In this document: positions 18,898-29,140 of the stretch, piece after piece
How positions within the stretch are numbered: position 1 is the first letter of the stretch
How the letters are laid out: each line of letters begins with the position of its first letter
Origin: Candidatus Ichthyocystis hellenicum
GTDB lineage: Bacteria > Pseudomonadota > Gammaproteobacteria > Burkholderiales > 2013Ark19i
NCBI RefSeq assembly: GCF_001460935.1
Contig: NZ_LN906597.1
Location: 1,479,743-1,543,742 of the forward strand
Reading direction: 5' to 3'
Length of the DNA: 64,000 nucleotides
Position numbers and translations under genes: made by a program
The notes under the pieces: generated by a model
What the model saw: only the letters and a program-made list of their open reading frames with translations
The model's database searches: none
What the model was told of the DNA's origin: nothing

Positions 18898-19545
18898 TCA
18901 TAAAGACATATTGTCGCTTTTACTGGTCTTATTCGAGTAACGGCCATCCAAGAGATCAGCCGTCTCCTGAGATACTATCTGAAAAACCTCTACAACTTTC
19001 TCAACTCCTGGTATCACACGAACACGAGAGGAAACTGCCTTGGCTTCCTCACGTGTAACAATACCCATGAGGTAGACTACACTATTTTCGGTTACAACCC
19101 TGACAAGAGAGGAAGACGGATTCTTAATCTGAGAAATATCGGCCTTAATCCTTGCTGTAAGAGCAGAATCTTTAGCACGCTGCATAACCCCTACATCAGG
19201 ACCAACCGTCAATTCAGAAACTAATTTGTTGACATTCTTAACGTGAGATACAACTCGTTCAACTCTCAATTTATTAGCATACGACGGAACTTGCCCGGTC
19301 AAGAGAACTATACCATTGTAAACGGTAACCTCAACATGCCCCTTGGTAGTACGATTAGCGATAGACTTGGAGTTCAGCTGGGTTGATCTGTCCAACAGAA
19401 TAACCTCAGCTTGACGACGATCAGAAACAACCAAAGCAGCTGCAATCCCGGTAACAGCAACCACCCCACAACCCTCCAAAACAGGGAGAGCAAAAAGCAA
19501 AGACGACACCCCCAAAACCAACCAAAGGGAAAATTTCCTTTTCAT
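18898..19545 (-). CDS. BON-domain outer-membrane lipoprotein (DolP-like), copy 2
   Basis: 215 residues from ATG 19545 with GGAG upstream. Signal peptide ending VLEGC, then two BON domains. Strongly similar along its length to copy 1 at 15040-15699 (shared LNSKSIAN, GHVEVTVYNG-VLLTGQ, DSALT-KADI, VVEVFQIVSQ-ADLLD). The arrangement suggests duplication of the dolP segment with pilins between the two copies. It is downstream of ihfB, outside the usual diaA-dolP context. Probably an outer-membrane-associated lipoprotein; separate function from copy 1 unknown. Confidence 0.87.
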   Translation of the reverse strand: MKRKFSLWLVLGVSSLLFALPVLEGCGVVAVTGIAAALVVSDRRQAEVILLDRSTQLNSKSIANRTTKGHVEVTVYNGIVLLTGQVPSYANKLRVERVVSHVKNVNKLVSELTVGPDVGVMQRAKDSALTARIKADISQIKNPSSSLVRVVTENSVVYLMGIVTREEAKAVSSRVRVIPGVEKVVEVFQIVSQETADLLDGRYSNKTSKSDNMSL

Positions 19546-19642
19546 GTAAACTCCGACAACACCCAGTAAAACATCAACATACGCACAAAATCGGAGCAAT
19601 ACTCCGGGCTACAAGGAGAAATTGCTCCGCCATCCAACACAA

Positions 19643-19969
19643 CTAAGACTGAGACGAGGAAGAACGATGAGAAGAATCGTCAACTACGGCTCTCAGCTCC
19701 TTTCCTGGTTTAAAATGCGGAATACAGCGCGCCGGAATAGATACTGATTCACCATTCCTAGGATTGCGACCAATTCTAGGAGCACGATAATTCAAACCGA
19801 ACGAACCAAATCCACGAATCTCAACACGACCACCATCAGCAAGCGACTCAGAAAGTGCATTCAATATAACGCGCACAATAGAATCACACTCCTTGAGTGA
19901 GAGTCCACCCCCACAGCGCTCAGCCACACGCGCTATAATATCAGAACGATTTACCCCATATTTACTCAT
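19643..19969 (-). CDS. ihfB: Integration host factor subunit beta
   Basis: 108 residues from ATG 19969, overlapping the rpsA 3' end by 8 bases. HU/IHF fold with [29 protein letters not shown], the DNA arm typical of IhfB. A Ser-rich tail ends the protein. Partner of IhfA (6571-6858). The cmk-rpsA-ihfB order is conserved in proteobacteria. Confidence 0.95.
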   Translation of the reverse strand: MSKYGVNRSDIIARVAERCGGGLSLKECDSIVRVILNALSESLADGGRVEIRGFGSFGLNYRAPRIGRNPRNGESVSIPARCIPHFKPGKELRAVVDDSSHRSSSSQS

Positions 19970-21674
19970 GATCACCACTACCATTTAGATTGCTATCTAG
20001 TTTCGCCTTTAACAAAGCACCCAAGTTTGTTGTACCAGAAGATACATTACTATCAACAGAAGGCTGACGATCCGAATCCGCCGACTGTTTAGCAGATTTC
20101 ACGGTCAATTGAACAAAACGGTCCTTACGATCAATATTAAGTATGGTAAGACTAACTTTCTCCCCAACACTAAACAATGCAGTAAGGTCATCAACCGCAG
20201 CATCAGATGCACTCAGCCTACCTTCAACGTCATCCGCTAAAGTTACAACGACAAGCTGTTTATCTACACTTGCCACTATACCAGAAACAACCGAACCTTT
20301 ATCGTTTATTGATGCATAAATACCCAAAGAACCATCATCAACCTGCTTAATTCCGAGAGAAATACGCTCCCTCTCAACATCAATTGAAAGCACTAAAGCA
20401 GTAACCTCTTGCCCTTTTTTATAATTACGAACAGCAACTTCAGGAGGAAGAGTCCAAGACAAATCTGATAGATGAACCAGACCATCGATTCCATAACTCA
20501 ACCCAACAAAAACACCAAAGTCAGTTATAGATTTTATCTGTCCAGTTACACAGTCACCTTTGCTAAAGTTTTTTGCAAAATCCTCCCAAGGATTAGCACT
20601 GCACTGCTTCATACCCAACGATATTCTACGGCGTTGCTCATCGATCTCTAGGATCATAACTTCGATTTCATCACCTAGATGAACAACTTTGCTAGGATGA
20701 ATATTACGATTAGTCCAGTCCATTTCTGAGACGTGAACCAGACCCTCTATTCCAGGTTCTATCTCTACGAATGCACCATAATCAGTAATATTAGCAACCT
20801 TACCTTTACGCTTAGTTCTAGGTGGATAGCGAGAGGCTAGACCTACCCAAGGATCTTTACCTAGCTGCTTTACACCCAAAGAAACACGGTTACGCTCTCG
20901 ATCAAACTTGAGAACTTTAGCAGTAATTTCATCCCCAACTGAAAGAATTTCACTAGGATGTCTAACCCTACGCCAAGCAAGATCCGTTATATGTAAGAGA
21001 CCATCTATGCCACCAAGATCAACAAAAGCACCGTAGTCAGTTATGTTTTTAACTAATCCTTTTACTACCGAACCTTCGGTAAGGGACGATATGAGAGCTT
21101 CTCTTTCTTCTCCCATAACTTCCTCTAAAACAGCACGGCGCGAAAGTACGACATTATTTCTTTTTCTATCAAGTTTAATAACTTTAAACTCAAATGTTTT
21201 GTTCTCGTAAGGAGTAGTATCTTTCGTAGGTCTTATATCCAACAATGAACCCGGCAAAAAAGCTCGGATTCCGTTGACCATAACGGTCAAACCACCTTTA
21301 ACTTTACCTGACACGCACCCAGTTACAACTGCGCCTTCCGCCATCGCTTTTTCTAGTTCATTCCAAGCGGATATACGCCTTGCCTTATCTCGTGATAGAC
21401 GAGTTTCTCCGTAACCATCCTCAATGGCCTCAATGGCTACACTAACAAAATCACCCACTGAAACTTCAAGCTCACCCTGATCATTGCGAAACTCATCAGC
21501 ATTGATATATGACTCTGATTTTAAACCTGAGCTAACAACAACCAAATTGTTAGTGATTCGTATAACCTCGGCAGTAACAACCTCACCGACGCGCATCTCT
21601 TGCTTACTTAGGCTTTCTTCAAAAAGCTCCTCAAAGCTTTCTTCAACATCATCAACTTCATGATAATTAGACAT
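19962..21674 (-). CDS. rpsA: 30S ribosomal protein S1
   Basis: 570 residues, full length, with six S1 repeats at about 30-95, 115-180, 201-268, 288-355, 375-442 and 462-525. Repeats 3 and 4 carry the clearest motif ([29 protein letters not shown]). Repeats 1 and 2 anchor S1 to the ribosome through S2; repeats 3-6 bind and unfold mRNA. Located between cmk and ihfB. Confidence 0.98.
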   Translation of the reverse strand: MSNYHEVDDVEESFEELFEESLSKQEMRVGEVVTAEVIRITNNLVVVSSGLKSESYINADEFRNDQGELEVSVGDFVSVAIEAIEDGYGETRLSRDKARRISAWNELEKAMAEGAVVTGCVSGKVKGGLTVMVNGIRAFLPGSLLDIRPTKDTTPYENKTFEFKVIKLDRKRNNVVLSRRAVLEEVMGEEREALISSLTEGSVVKGLVKNITDYGAFVDLGGIDGLLHITDLAWRRVRHPSEILSVGDEITAKVLKFDRERNRVSLGVKQLGKDPWVGLASRYPPRTKRKGKVANITDYGAFVEIEPGIEGLVHVSEMDWTNRNIHPSKVVHLGDEIEVMILEIDEQRRRISLGMKQCSANPWEDFAKNFSKGDCVTGQIKSITDFGVFVGLSYGIDGLVHLSDLSWTLPPEVAVRNYKKGQEVTALVLSIDVERERISLGIKQVDDGSLGIYASINDKGSVVSGIVASVDKQLVVVTLADDVEGRLSASDAAVDDLTALFSVGEKVSLTILNIDRKDRFVQLTVKSAKQSADSDRQPSVDSNVSSGTTNLGALLKAKLDSNLNGSGDHE

Positions 21675-21736
21675 TAAACAAAATCCTTAGCCAAAGCTAA
21701 TTAGAAAGGGAAGAAAAAAATTTCCCTGCAAAAAAG

Positions 21737-22408
21737 TTATAAAATACGCTGAGATACATACCGCAAAACCTCATCCACCACCCTATTAACCGACATATTC
21801 GTAGAATCGATAACAATAGCATCCTCAGCAACCCTTAAAGAGGAGACCTTTCGTGTCGAATCGTAAGAATCACGAAGCAAAATCTCCTCCAAAACCTCGC
21901 TCATTTTTACACAGCCCCCCCTCTCTTTCAACTGAAGAAATCTTCTTTTTGCCCTAACTTCAGGTATTGCCGTTAAAAAAATCTTCAACCTTGCATCAGG
22001 AAAGACTACAGTCCCCATATCCCTGCCTTCAGCTACCAATCCTGGATTCTGTCTGCAATCTTGCTGCAATTTAAGAAGTATGTCCCTTATTAATCCTATT
22101 TTAGCTACACGAGACGCCGCTAGCGAAACCTCAGGATCATACAAGCCAGAAAATAAACACCCATTGACAAGGGGATAACCATTGTTATCCCAGGAGATTT
22201 TTTGATCGGAAATAAACCCATGAATAAGCTTATCTTCCCATTTCAATTTATTTTTTAGAACAATTGCTCCTACTACTCGGTACAACAGCCCACTTTCAAG
22301 ATAGTTAAATCCGAGACTTCTAGAGACTAGAACAGAAACCGCACCTTTACCAGACGCAGACGGTCCATCAATAGCAACAACAGGAGGAATACCACTATAG
22401 TCATTCAT
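21737..22408 (-). CDS. cmk: Cytidylate kinase
   Basis: 223 residues. The P-loop GPSASGKG is at 15-22, with the NMP-binding insertion (about 35-100), AEGRDMGTVVFPDA and the lid region RRFLQLKERG. Phosphorylates CMP/dCMP to the diphosphates. Sits between bamC and rpsA. Confidence 0.95.
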   Translation of the reverse strand: MNDYSGIPPVVAIDGPSASGKGAVSVLVSRSLGFNYLESGLLYRVVGAIVLKNKLKWEDKLIHGFISDQKISWDNNGYPLVNGCLFSGLYDPEVSLAASRVAKIGLIRDILLKLQQDCRQNPGLVAEGRDMGTVVFPDARLKIFLTAIPEVRAKRRFLQLKERGGCVKMSEVLEEILLRDSYDSTRKVSSLRVAEDAIVIDSTNMSVNRVVDEVLRYVSQRIL

Positions 22409-22412
22409 TACA

Positions 22413-23555
22413 CTAATAATTCTGGTATATAATCTTCACAATTCTCAAGGCAACAGGAGAAAAATCCTCCTTACCAGTTGAATAATTAGCAATCAACAAC
22501 CTCGTTCCTTTATATTTAGAATCTGATACCAACTTCACCACATATGTATGTGGGCTCACATCGACTTGACGCGAGGTGGTAGATCCAGCCCCAAGAAAAC
22601 GAGAAATCTTTGAAAATACACTCCCCACCTCTGGAACTAACGAGGGATCGAGATACTTGATCAAAAAACTAGCACCTTTAAAATCTTCTCGATACAACTC
22701 AATACCGCTACTAACTATAGCTTTCCTTGTCATCTCCCACGATTTACGCACCGGGTGATTTATAATCATTGTAAATGGTCGCATTAATTCCGGAAAAGAA
22801 GCGTTTATTTTTGTTGTAGAGCTACGAGAAAGCAACATAAGGAGATTAATTCCTGAAGAATTAGCTCCCCAGAAAGAAAGATAACGCGGAACAACGTAGC
22901 TGAGTGGGTACCTACCACAGCCAACACAAGAGTGCCACAAAGGCAATGCTTTAAACCCTCTGCTAAACCTTGAACCTAGGACAATTGATATAGTAGACGA
23001 TTCCTCTTGATGAGAAAACGACACGGAAGTACCTGCCTCAGGCAAAGCAGAATGAAAAGTAATACGATACCTATCACGAGAACACCAACGGTAACCATCA
23101 AATGATCTGTAAAGATATTCATTGTAATAGCATGAAGTATTCCACCCAGTTTCAATAACCGCACGACCGTGACCAAATGAATAATCAAAACCATTGTCTG
23201 ACATAAAATGAGACGTCTTATCCGCTACTTGACCCATTCCCTGAGGAACAAAAACCGTCAAACCTGAAACATCCTCAGACAACCTAATTCCAGAAGTTAC
23301 TATAAGACTTACAGATGAGTCTCTCAGTTTTTCTTCTGATGGTACTTTGTCAATGGCCAAGCCCTTATTCTGTACAACTTCATCTAAATTATAGGTAGAG
23401 TTATAATTTGGCTGAGTCAACGTAGGAGGAACCACCAACCTTGACGTTTCGTTTTTATATGGAGCCGTAGAGTAACGCAAGGAAGAAAACAAGGAGCCAC
23501 ATCCAGTTAGAAAAACCAACAAGGGCAAGAAAAAAACTCTTTTTAATGGATACAT
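22413..23555 (-). CDS. bamC: Outer-membrane assembly lipoprotein BamC
   Basis: 380 residues from ATG 23555 (MYPLKRVFF). Lipoprotein signal with lipobox LTGC (Cys19). The following unstructured segment includes LVVPPTLTQP, the BamC signature used to bind BamD. Two helix-grip domains follow; the C-terminal one spans about 255-380. Directly downstream of dapA (50 bases), matching the dapA-bamC (nlpB) pair of E. coli. The N-terminal helix-grip region is divergent and Ser/Tyr/Cys-rich. Confidence 0.85.
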   Translation of the reverse strand: MYPLKRVFFLPLLVFLTGCGSLFSSLRYSTAPYKNETSRLVVPPTLTQPNYNSTYNLDEVVQNKGLAIDKVPSEEKLRDSSVSLIVTSGIRLSEDVSGLTVFVPQGMGQVADKTSHFMSDNGFDYSFGHGRAVIETGWNTSCYYNEYLYRSFDGYRWCSRDRYRITFHSALPEAGTSVSFSHQEESSTISIVLGSRFSRGFKALPLWHSCVGCGRYPLSYVVPRYLSFWGANSSGINLLMLLSRSSTTKINASFPELMRPFTMIINHPVRKSWEMTRKAIVSSGIELYREDFKGASFLIKYLDPSLVPEVGSVFSKISRFLGAGSTTSRQVDVSPHTYVVKLVSDSKYKGTRLLIANYSTGKEDFSPVALRIVKIIYQNY

Positions 23556-23604
23556 AAAACTTCCAGTTGACAGTAAGAGCGATAGCGACAAAATTTGCAA
23601 AACA

Positions 23605-24495
23605 CTAAAAAGATTGTCGTTTGAAAATACCCGCCTGCTTCATAGCTGACCTAAGGTTATCATGATGTTCAGTTCTGAGCCAAGTTAGCGGAAGTCTAAT
23701 ACCCGGCTCAATAAGCCCCATTTCGCTCAAAACCCACTTGACGGGAATTGGACTTGATTCGGAAAACAAAAAACGATGTAGTCCCCACATAAGACTATTG
23801 ATTTCCCTAGCCTCATTGAGTTGACCAGAAAAAGCATATCTACACATGTCGTGCATAAGACGGGGAACAACATTGCCTGTGACAGAGACACACCCATAAG
23901 CACCCATTAGCAAGCTTGGAAGGGAGACTGCATCATCGCCGGCATAAAATAAAAAATTTTCGGGCAAATGCTGCATCCAATCAATTGCCCTCTCCACATT
24001 GCTAGTTCCCTCCTTCATCCCTACTATATTAGGCAATTCTGAGAGTTTTATTAGTGTCTGCAAGGAAATATCTGTACCCACCCTTCCAGGAACATTATAA
24101 ATAAAAATAGGCACCGAAACTGCATCTGCAAGCGAGGCAAAGTGCTCAAAAATACCTTGAGGAGTAGGCTTAACGTAGTAAGGAACAACGCACAAACAAG
24201 CATTAATTCCCCATCTTTCCATATCCTTTATCTTGATAATACTTTCCCTTGTAGAACTAGTTCCTACCCCACCCCATATAGGGATCTTTCCGTCGACACG
24301 ACCAACAACTCGCGTAACTATCTCTTTTTTTTCATCATAAGTAAGAAGAGCTGGTTCCCCGGTACTACCCATGAGCAAAAGCCCATCACTCTCTTCTGCA
24401 AGATGGTAATCGACTAGACGATCCAGGCTATTGAAATCAATTTGCCCGCCGTGCTTCATAGGGGTAACTAACGCGGACACACAACCCTTAATCAT
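23605..24495 (-). CDS. dapA: 4-hydroxy-tetrahydrodipicolinate synthase
   Basis: 296 residues, a complete TIM barrel. The Schiff-base Lys is K161 (GMKEGTSN), the proton-relay Tyr is Y133 (IYNVPGR), and the pyruvate-binding GSTGE is at 43-47. Condenses pyruvate with aspartate semialdehyde in the lysine/diaminopimelate pathway, so the organism probably still makes its own DAP for peptidoglycan. Start of the dapA-bamC-cmk-rpsA run. Confidence 0.97.
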   Translation of the reverse strand: MIKGCVSALVTPMKHGGQIDFNSLDRLVDYHLAEESDGLLLMGSTGEPALLTYDEKKEIVTRVVGRVDGKIPIWGGVGTSSTRESIIKIKDMERWGINACLCVVPYYVKPTPQGIFEHFASLADAVSVPIFIYNVPGRVGTDISLQTLIKLSELPNIVGMKEGTSNVERAIDWMQHLPENFLFYAGDDAVSLPSLLMGAYGCVSVTGNVVPRLMHDMCRYAFSGQLNEAREINSLMWGLHRFLFSESSPIPVKWVLSEMGLIEPGIRLPLTWLRTEHHDNLRSAMKQAGIFKRQSF

Positions 24496-24584
24496 TCAGC
24501 AAATCCTTCCGGGAATAAATCAGATTAGGAAGCAGGTAATTATAAACTAAAGAGTTTATGGTGTGAGAAATAAAAATTATTTCA

Positions 24585-25631
24585 TTATTTTTTACTATAA
24601 ATTTTAGTTTTTTCATGTTTAGGGTGATTACTGGTAGATGGTTTATGTTTAATCTTAACAGAAAATTCTTTAAATCTTTTTTTACCATGCCGCCCATTAA
24701 CATTAGTGTTAGTTGTTTTCAGTAACTTTTTTGATGAAGAACTCTTATGTGACAAATAACTATGATCATCTTTTTTAAGAATAGTCTGTGACTCTTTATC
24801 TTTTCGTGACTTAGTATCATTATGTACCCCTCTTAAAGCCAAACGAAGAGGCAAAATATGCCCATGGAAGCGCACACTAAAATCAAAAGAGCAGTCAACA
24901 ACATCTTTTTTAATACACAACGGTGTCCCTATAGGTTGTCCCACTTGTACTAAATCCCCATTTTTGACAAGAGTACTACCCAAGTGGCTATAGACAGACG
25001 CATAATCGTATCCGTGACGAATAACTATCAAATTACCGTATTTTTTCAACGAAGAGGACGACACAACAACCTGTCCAGCTGCAGAAGCTAAAACTTTATC
25101 CTTGCTATCGGTATCAACAACAACACCACCGTACGCACACTTTCTCAATGAAAGGGGCTTGTATAAAGTTGGACAAACTAAGGCCATAGCCTTTCTGGAG
25201 TAACGGTTAGGGCTAATCCAAACACTACAATAATTGTTACGGAGTATTATCGGAGAAGTAGAACTCGATTCTGAAGCCTCATCGGTAATCGCTGCTGTCA
25301 CAGGACTAATAGCCAAACCAGGGGACTGCCTGACTCTGCACGCATCGGGCAAATGAATAACCTCCCCATTGTGTATGACGGTATACAATGAGTAATTGGG
25401 ATTTGCATAAATCATTTCTGCATCTGGACAGTTAAGATGTTTACTGAAAGTTTTTAGGTCACTAATATCACTAAATGTAACATAGCAATTTTGGCAGTAG
25501 TAAACAGTGGAGACAAACTTTTGTCGTTGGGGAATGATAGCAGTCGATCCGGATTGATACATGGTCGTCATAGCACACCCTGAAAGCAGCAATGAAAAGG
25601 CGGCAATTACAATCATCTGTGAGCGGAACAT
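24585..25631 (-). CDS. nlpD: NlpD-like LytM-domain lipoprotein, basic C-terminal tail
   Basis: 348 residues. Lipobox LLSGC (Cys19). A LysM-like region (about 70-100, ANPNYSLYTVIHNGEVIHLP) precedes an M23/LytM domain (about 165-270: GNLIVIRHGYDYASVYSHLG, VQVGQPIGTP). The catalytic His-x-His of active M23 peptidases is replaced (CSFDFS), so it should be a non-enzymatic amidase activator like NlpD/EnvC. After about residue 275 an unusual Lys/Ser-rich tail of some 70 residues follows. Downstream of surE, as in surE-(pcm)-nlpD-rpoS operons; rpoS does not follow here. Confidence 0.82.
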   Translation of the reverse strand: MFRSQMIVIAAFSLLLSGCAMTTMYQSGSTAIIPQRQKFVSTVYYCQNCYVTFSDISDLKTFSKHLNCPDAEMIYANPNYSLYTVIHNGEVIHLPDACRVRQSPGLAISPVTAAITDEASESSSTSPIILRNNYCSVWISPNRYSRKAMALVCPTLYKPLSLRKCAYGGVVVDTDSKDKVLASAAGQVVVSSSSLKKYGNLIVIRHGYDYASVYSHLGSTLVKNGDLVQVGQPIGTPLCIKKDVVDCSFDFSVRFHGHILPLRLALRGVHNDTKSRKDKESQTILKKDDHSYLSHKSSSSKKLLKTTNTNVNGRHGKKRFKEFSVKIKHKPSTSNHPKHEKTKIYSKK

Positions 25632-25662
25632 GGTTAACTTTTCATTTTCAAAACAAAATAAA

Positions 25663-26409
25663 CTACAGCTTTATCATCCAACTAGGATCATAGAATGATC
25701 TGGGATCATTATAAAAAAATTTCAATGGGGTAACTGACGCATAGTTGTTACCTATTGCCCAAAAATCATGTTCATTAGAAACGTTAATTGGCCCACTTAA
25801 ACCACCTAAAGAGCAAGAATAGATACCATCAGCTACCTCTGAACAAGATACAGGATGAGAAATACCACGTTGTCCCAAATTAGTATAAGCAAACCCCTTC
25901 CAACTAGGTACCGGTACGGATGGTATATTAATACTCATAGCAAATGGAGAAGATTTTGAAAAAGTATTAAAATAATTTTTTAAAAAAGTGGTAACTACGT
26001 GATCTGCAGTAGCAAAATTAGCTGTAGTCTGGCTGCAAAATGAGAAGGCTATCCCCGTTATACCATGCCAAAATGCCTGCATTGCAACTGATACAGTACC
26101 AGAGTAAATGACGTCTGAACCCAAATTAGCTCCCAAATTAATACCCGACAAAACCAAATCAGGACGCCAATCAAAAAACCCCTCCAGTGCTATAATCATA
26201 CAGTCTGATGGGGTACCAGAAACCTTGTAAACAGCTGGCTCTACCTCTTCTACCGCTATACTTCCTTTGGTGAGACCAAAACTAGAAGCACTTCTATTCG
26301 AGTCTGGGGCAAATACAACAACATCGGAAGAATACTTACGAACAACCTTAGATAGGACAATTATACCTTCCGCATCGTACCCATCATCATTACTGATCAA
26401 AATTTTCAT
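25663..26409 (-). CDS. surE: 5'-nucleotidase SurE
   Basis: 248 residues from ATG 26409 (MKILISNDDGYDAEGI); upstream in-frame starts overlap alaS and are rejected. Metal-binding D8, D9 and the SGINLGANLG-D-YSGTVSVAMQA segment are intact. Dephosphorylates nucleoside 5'/3'-monophosphates under stress. Follows alaS by 7 bases and precedes nlpD. Confidence 0.95.
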   Translation of the reverse strand: MKILISNDDGYDAEGIIVLSKVVRKYSSDVVVFAPDSNRSASSFGLTKGSIAVEEVEPAVYKVSGTPSDCMIIALEGFFDWRPDLVLSGINLGANLGSDVIYSGTVSVAMQAFWHGITGIAFSFCSQTTANFATADHVVTTFLKNYFNTFSKSSPFAMSINIPSVPVPSWKGFAYTNLGQRGISHPVSCSEVADGIYSCSLGGLSGPINVSNEHDFWAIGNNYASVTPLKFFYNDPRSFYDPSWMIKL

Positions 26410-26416
26410 AAATCTC

Positions 26417-29065
26417 CTAGAAAAGGTTGCGACACGAAACATCATCCAATCTTTTGGTTATCCAGGAAAGAGCTGCATCAAAGAACGAAGAAACCCCCCC
26501 TGGGAAAGACGCACTAGATTGGACAAAATTAGCTCTACCGCCCCCCTTACCAGATACAAGGCTAGACAAATCTTTAAGCAAAGAACGAGCATCAATATTA
26601 AGTAAAACGGAATCAAAGATTGAACAAATGAGGTTAAAAGATGGTGCCTTCCCAGTGACAAAAATTATAATGCTATTGTTGCAATCATTAAAAAGACTAT
26701 CTACACAAAAACGGGCATCTGACTTATCAACATCCTCATCATGAATCATAAATAAAGAAACTCCGTTGTATACACGACAATCATTCTTATAGCCTCTAAT
26801 ACGTTGAAGCAGCATTTCTCTATTAAGTTTAGTTACAACTTTCTGTGCAGCTAACAATTGCTCGGAAACACGCAACACACCCTCGCAAACACTTACTGGA
26901 TTGCAATTTACAATCTTTGATATTTTCTTTAGTTGTTGTGTAGCATCCTGAAAAATCTTGATACTAGAAAAACCAGCCACAGCCTCTATCCGTCTCACAC
27001 CAGATGCAATTGCAGATTCAGAGGTAATAGCAAACAGCCCTATACTACCGGTATTATGCACATGTATACCACCACACAGCTCTCTAGAGCTCCCAATTTG
27101 GAGAACTCGCACTGTATCATTGTATTTATCAGAAAATAACCCTATTGCTCCCGAGTCTATTGCCTCTTGATACTTCATGAATGAAATTTTAGTTTCGGTA
27201 CTTGACAAAACTTCACTATTAACAAAATCACTAATTTTAACAAGTTGAAAATCAGATATCGAATCATGGTGAGAGAAATCGAAACGCAATCTATATTCAT
27301 CAACATGAGATCCTCTTTGTTGTATATGTGTTCCCAAAATTTGACGAAGTGCAAAATGCAGTAGATGCGTCGCAGAATGATGCCTGGCTATTTGTAATCT
27401 ACGCTTATTATCTACTTCACCCTTCAACGTATCACCTACCCTACAAGTTCCCCTAGAAACAATTCCATAGTGAGCAATTGCAAGAGAAGATACTTTACGC
27501 GTATCACTAACTGTAAAAACTACGGACATATCTTCAGAAACCCACTGACCACAATCTCCAACCTGCCCTCCCCCTTCAGGATAAAATGGGGTTCTATCAA
27601 AAATTACAAAACCTTCCTGATTTTCAGAAATAGCTGAACTCAATTTATTATCAATATAGATAGCAACAATATTTGCTGATACTTCTATATGTTCATAACC
27701 GCAAAAATCAGAACTTATCTCATCACCAATCGACATCGATAAGTTTCCATGAAAGGAGGAATGTGCCCTAGAAGTTTCCCGTTGAACAGACATGGCTCTA
27801 TCAAATCCCTCCGTATCAACGGAAACATTCCTGGATCGACAAATATCTTCAGTCAAATCTAGTGGAAATCCGAACGTATCGTACAGCTTAAAAGCCAATT
27901 CCCCCGATATAACTTGTATATTTTGTGATAGCTCATGCTCAAGAACATTCATGCCATGTTCAAGCGTTTCAAAAAACTTCTCTTCCTCTGCCTTAATTGC
28001 AAAGGATATATTACTTTCCTGCTGCTTCAAATTAATATAAGCATCACCCATTACCATTACTAAACAAGAAACAAGCTTGTAAAAAAAAGGAACATATTGA
28101 CCTAGTTGATACCCATGCCTGACCGCACGGCGAATTATTCTCCTCAAAACATAAGATCTACCTTCATTCCCAGGAAGAACTCCATCAGCTATTAAAAAAG
28201 AAGCAGATCGTATATGATCTGCAATAACCCTTACTGAAACATTGTCATAAAGATTATCTTTGCCTATAATTAACTGAACTGCCGAGGATAGTTCACGGAA
28301 TATGTCAGTATCGTAGTTACTTGTTACACCTTGCATAACGGCAGATATTCTCTCCAACCCCATCCCTGTATCTACACAAAAACGAGGAAGAGGCTCTAGA
28401 ATACCATCGATGGTACGATTAAATTCCATAAAAACTAAGTTCCAAATTTCTACAAACCTATCTCCATCTGCCTCAGGAGAACCAGGCGGACCACCGGCCA
28501 CACACGATCCATGATCGTAAAAAATCTCCGTACATGGACCACAAGGACCAGTAGATCCCATTTGCCAAAAATTATCAGAACAGTAAGGATCACCATCTTT
28601 ACCTCCTATACGAACTAGCCGCTCCTCAGGTACACCAATTTTATGCAGCCAAACATCATAAGCAACATCATCAGTATAGTAGACCGTTATCCATAGCCGG
28701 GAAGTATCTAGATTGAGAACTGAAGTTAGAAAATTCCAAGCATAAAAAATAGCATCTTCTTTGAAATAGGAACCAAAACTGAAATTTCCTAGCATTTCAA
28801 AAAAAGTATGGTGACGAAAAGTATAGCCAACATTTTCAAGATCATTATGCTTTCCTCCTGCACGCAAACAGCGCTGTACAGAAACTGCAGCATCATAGGA
28901 AAGACGTTCCTTACCAATAAAAACATTCTTAAACGGAACCATCCCCGCATTAGTAAAAAGCAAGGTGGCATCACCATCGGGAACGAGAGAGCTTGAAGGA
29001 ACTACAGTGTGCCCATTCCTCTTAAAAAAGTCGATAAATGCGGAGCGAATATCACACGACTTCAT
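26417..29065 (-). CDS. alaS: Alanyl-tRNA synthetase
   Basis: 882 residues from ATG 29065 (MKSCDIRSAFIDFFKRNGH). Class II catalytic domain (motif 2 near RAGGKHNDLENVGYTFRHHTFFEMLGNFSFG), tRNA-recognition domain, editing domain with HHSATHLLH and CGGIHVHNTG (zinc ligands), and C-Ala domain ending in a GGGR-containing segment. Charges tRNA-Ala and clears Ser/Gly mischarging. Length near the 875-residue norm. Confidence 0.98.
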   Translation of the reverse strand: MKSCDIRSAFIDFFKRNGHTVVPSSSLVPDGDATLLFTNAGMVPFKNVFIGKERLSYDAAVSVQRCLRAGGKHNDLENVGYTFRHHTFFEMLGNFSFGSYFKEDAIFYAWNFLTSVLNLDTSRLWITVYYTDDVAYDVWLHKIGVPEERLVRIGGKDGDPYCSDNFWQMGSTGPCGPCTEIFYDHGSCVAGGPPGSPEADGDRFVEIWNLVFMEFNRTIDGILEPLPRFCVDTGMGLERISAVMQGVTSNYDTDIFRELSSAVQLIIGKDNLYDNVSVRVIADHIRSASFLIADGVLPGNEGRSYVLRRIIRRAVRHGYQLGQYVPFFYKLVSCLVMVMGDAYINLKQQESNISFAIKAEEEKFFETLEHGMNVLEHELSQNIQVISGELAFKLYDTFGFPLDLTEDICRSRNVSVDTEGFDRAMSVQRETSRAHSSFHGNLSMSIGDEISSDFCGYEHIEVSANIVAIYIDNKLSSAISENQEGFVIFDRTPFYPEGGGQVGDCGQWVSEDMSVVFTVSDTRKVSSLAIAHYGIVSRGTCRVGDTLKGEVDNKRRLQIARHHSATHLLHFALRQILGTHIQQRGSHVDEYRLRFDFSHHDSISDFQLVKISDFVNSEVLSSTETKISFMKYQEAIDSGAIGLFSDKYNDTVRVLQIGSSRELCGGIHVHNTGSIGLFAITSESAIASGVRRIEAVAGFSSIKIFQDATQQLKKISKIVNCNPVSVCEGVLRVSEQLLAAQKVVTKLNREMLLQRIRGYKNDCRVYNGVSLFMIHDEDVDKSDARFCVDSLFNDCNNSIIIFVTGKAPSFNLICSIFDSVLLNIDARSLLKDLSSLVSGKGGGRANFVQSSASFPGGVSSFFDAALSWITKRLDDVSCRNLF

Positions 29066-29088
29066 TGAGAACATCTCCAGAGCAATAA

Positions 29089-29115
29089 GCAAGCCCTTTC
29101 AAAAGAAGGGCTTGC
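29089..29115 (-). terminator. 10-bp hairpin between htrA-like gene and alaS
   Basis: GCAAGCCCTT (29089-29098) and AAGGGCTTGC (29106-29115) pair perfectly around a 7-base loop. It lies 26 bases past the htrA-like stop and 24 bases before the alaS start on the minus strand. Only a short T-rich stretch (TTATT) follows, so it may be a weak intrinsic terminator, an attenuator or an mRNA-processing site. Confidence 0.6.
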
Positions 29116-29140
29116 ACAAACACAGAACTAAGCAGATGCC

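Noticed and set aside
24542..24559. Hairpin ATAAACT-AAAG-AGTTTAT between nlpD and dapA
   Set aside because: 7-bp AT-only stem without a T-run; too weak to call a terminator in AT-rich sequence.
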